A stretch of DNA of 64,000 nucleotides from the NCBI GenBank assembly GCA_016860845.1, contig BOKF01000015.1:62001-126000 (forward strand). The letters are read 5' to 3'. The position numbers were made by a program, and so were the translations under genes. Below are positions 63,675 through 64,000 of this stretch, piece by piece (position 1 is the stretch's first letter; each line of letters starts with the position of its first letter). This stretch comes from Chloroflexota bacterium (lineage in GTDB: Bacteria > Chloroflexota > Anaerolineae > 4572-78 > J111). A model generated the notes under the pieces. That model saw nothing but the letters and a program-made list of their open reading frames with translations, was not told the origin of the DNA and ran no database searches.

Positions 63675-64000
63675 CTATCCCCATCCTAAAAAACGCCCAC
63701 CCTGGAAAACGAGCACGGCGACCAGCCAGGCCAGCGCCAACTGATAAAAAGCCGACACCCAAACCCAACGCCAGCCATACTCAGCCTTGATGGCGCCGAG
63801 GGTGGCCACACAGGGTGTGTAAATGAGTACAAATACCACGAACGCCAGCGCTGCCAGCGGGGTAAAAGTCGAGCGGAGCGCCCCGCTGAGCGCTGTATCT
63901 TCGCTGGTTCTTTCCGCTTCGGCAAAATTGAGGCCGGGGATCAAACTGAGCAATGTTTTGCCCGCGTCTAGCACCGCCTGGCCCAAGCCAAGGATAATCT
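63675..64000 (-). CDS. feoB: Ferrous iron transporter FeoB, 3' end only
   Basis: The last about 108 residues of FeoB, open to the window edge with no start. STFTPLAALAFVVFVLIYTPCVATLGAIK is the conserved C-terminal membrane segment with the YTPC-x-A motif, and a final helix follows. The GTPase and most membrane helices lie outside the window. It is followed by a FeoC-like gene. Confidence 0.88.
   Translation of the reverse strand, partial: IILGLGQAVLDAGKTLLSLIPGLNFAEAERTSEDTALSGALRSTFTPLAALAFVVFVLIYTPCVATLGAIKAEYGWRWVWVSAFYQLALAWLVAVLVFQGGRFLGWG

Overview
The window most resembles a member of the Chloroflexota (Anaerolineae-like). This is inferred from the mix of gene families: soluble Hox-type [NiFe] hydrogenases beside NuoEFG-type diaphorase genes, YesMN-controlled sugar uptake, DUF2079 and other multi-span glycosyltransferases, pentapeptide and leucine-rich-repeat proteins, and many palindromic intergenic repeats. 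No rRNA, tRNA, CRISPR array, integrase or insertion sequence was seen, so the taxonomic call rests on gene content only.

Layout. (1) 1-17228, all on +: an L-arabinose-type catabolic and uptake locus. It holds araA (its A of ATG lies just outside the window), a second FucI/AraA-like isomerase, an FGGY ribulokinase-like kinase, an AraD-type 4-epimerase, a YesN/YesM two-component pair, two paralogous YtfQ-type binding lipoproteins, two permeases and a double-domain ATPase. A membrane-anchored DsbA-like protein and an inositol-monophosphatase-like protein follow. The permease/permease junction carries a 66-bp tandem duplication that doubles a ribosome site and start codon.

(2) 17229-40863, all on +: a hydrogenase island. 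Operon 1 is hoxE-hoxF-hoxU-hoxY-hoxH-protease, followed by DRTGG, CBS-HATPase, DRTGG and PHP genes. Operon 2 is nuoE, GHKL ATPase, [2Fe-2S] protein, a NuoF-GltD fusion, a DUF6064-like membrane protein, then nuoE-nuoF-nuoG-like-hoxY-hoxH, a protease relic and a CBS-pair protein. A second complete protease, hypA, hypB and a cyclic-nucleotide-binding protein without a DNA-binding domain close the island. The DRTGG/CBS-HATPase/PHP/GHKL set is the one usually seen around bifurcating [FeFe] hydrogenases, but no [FeFe] HydA is present and two [NiFe] cores are. Several promoters carry GTGA-N6-TCAC-type palindromes; one is a perfect TTGTGA-N6-TCACAA at -41.5 from a good -10. This suggests one CRP/FNR-superfamily regulon.

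(3) 40864-42087: a decayed ammonium transporter-PAS sensor pseudogene, a bidirectional terminator and a long imperfect inverted repeat. (4) 42088-43664, minus: two trypsin-like S1C proteases without export signals. (5) 44027-56950, minus: a LuxR-type response regulator and a surface-glycan or lipid-linked sugar cluster with a polyprenol-phosphate mannosyltransferase-like enzyme, four large membrane glycosyltransferase-like proteins, a methyltransferase, an AsnB-type amidotransferase, a membrane protein and an SGNH protein. (6) 57085-64000: an esterase, an LRR lipoprotein, an unknown lipoprotein, a DUF433/DUF5615 toxin-antitoxin-like pair, a pentapeptide protein next to a small GTPase, a CBS-pair protein, a 52-residue YqaE/Pmp3 protein, and feoC plus the 3' end of feoB.

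The main biological point is the hydrogenase island. Two related [NiFe] catalytic cores are wired to different NAD(P)H/flavin input modules, with extra GltD, CBS and ATPase parts that suggest coupling of the NADH, NADPH, ferredoxin and H2 pools under energy control.
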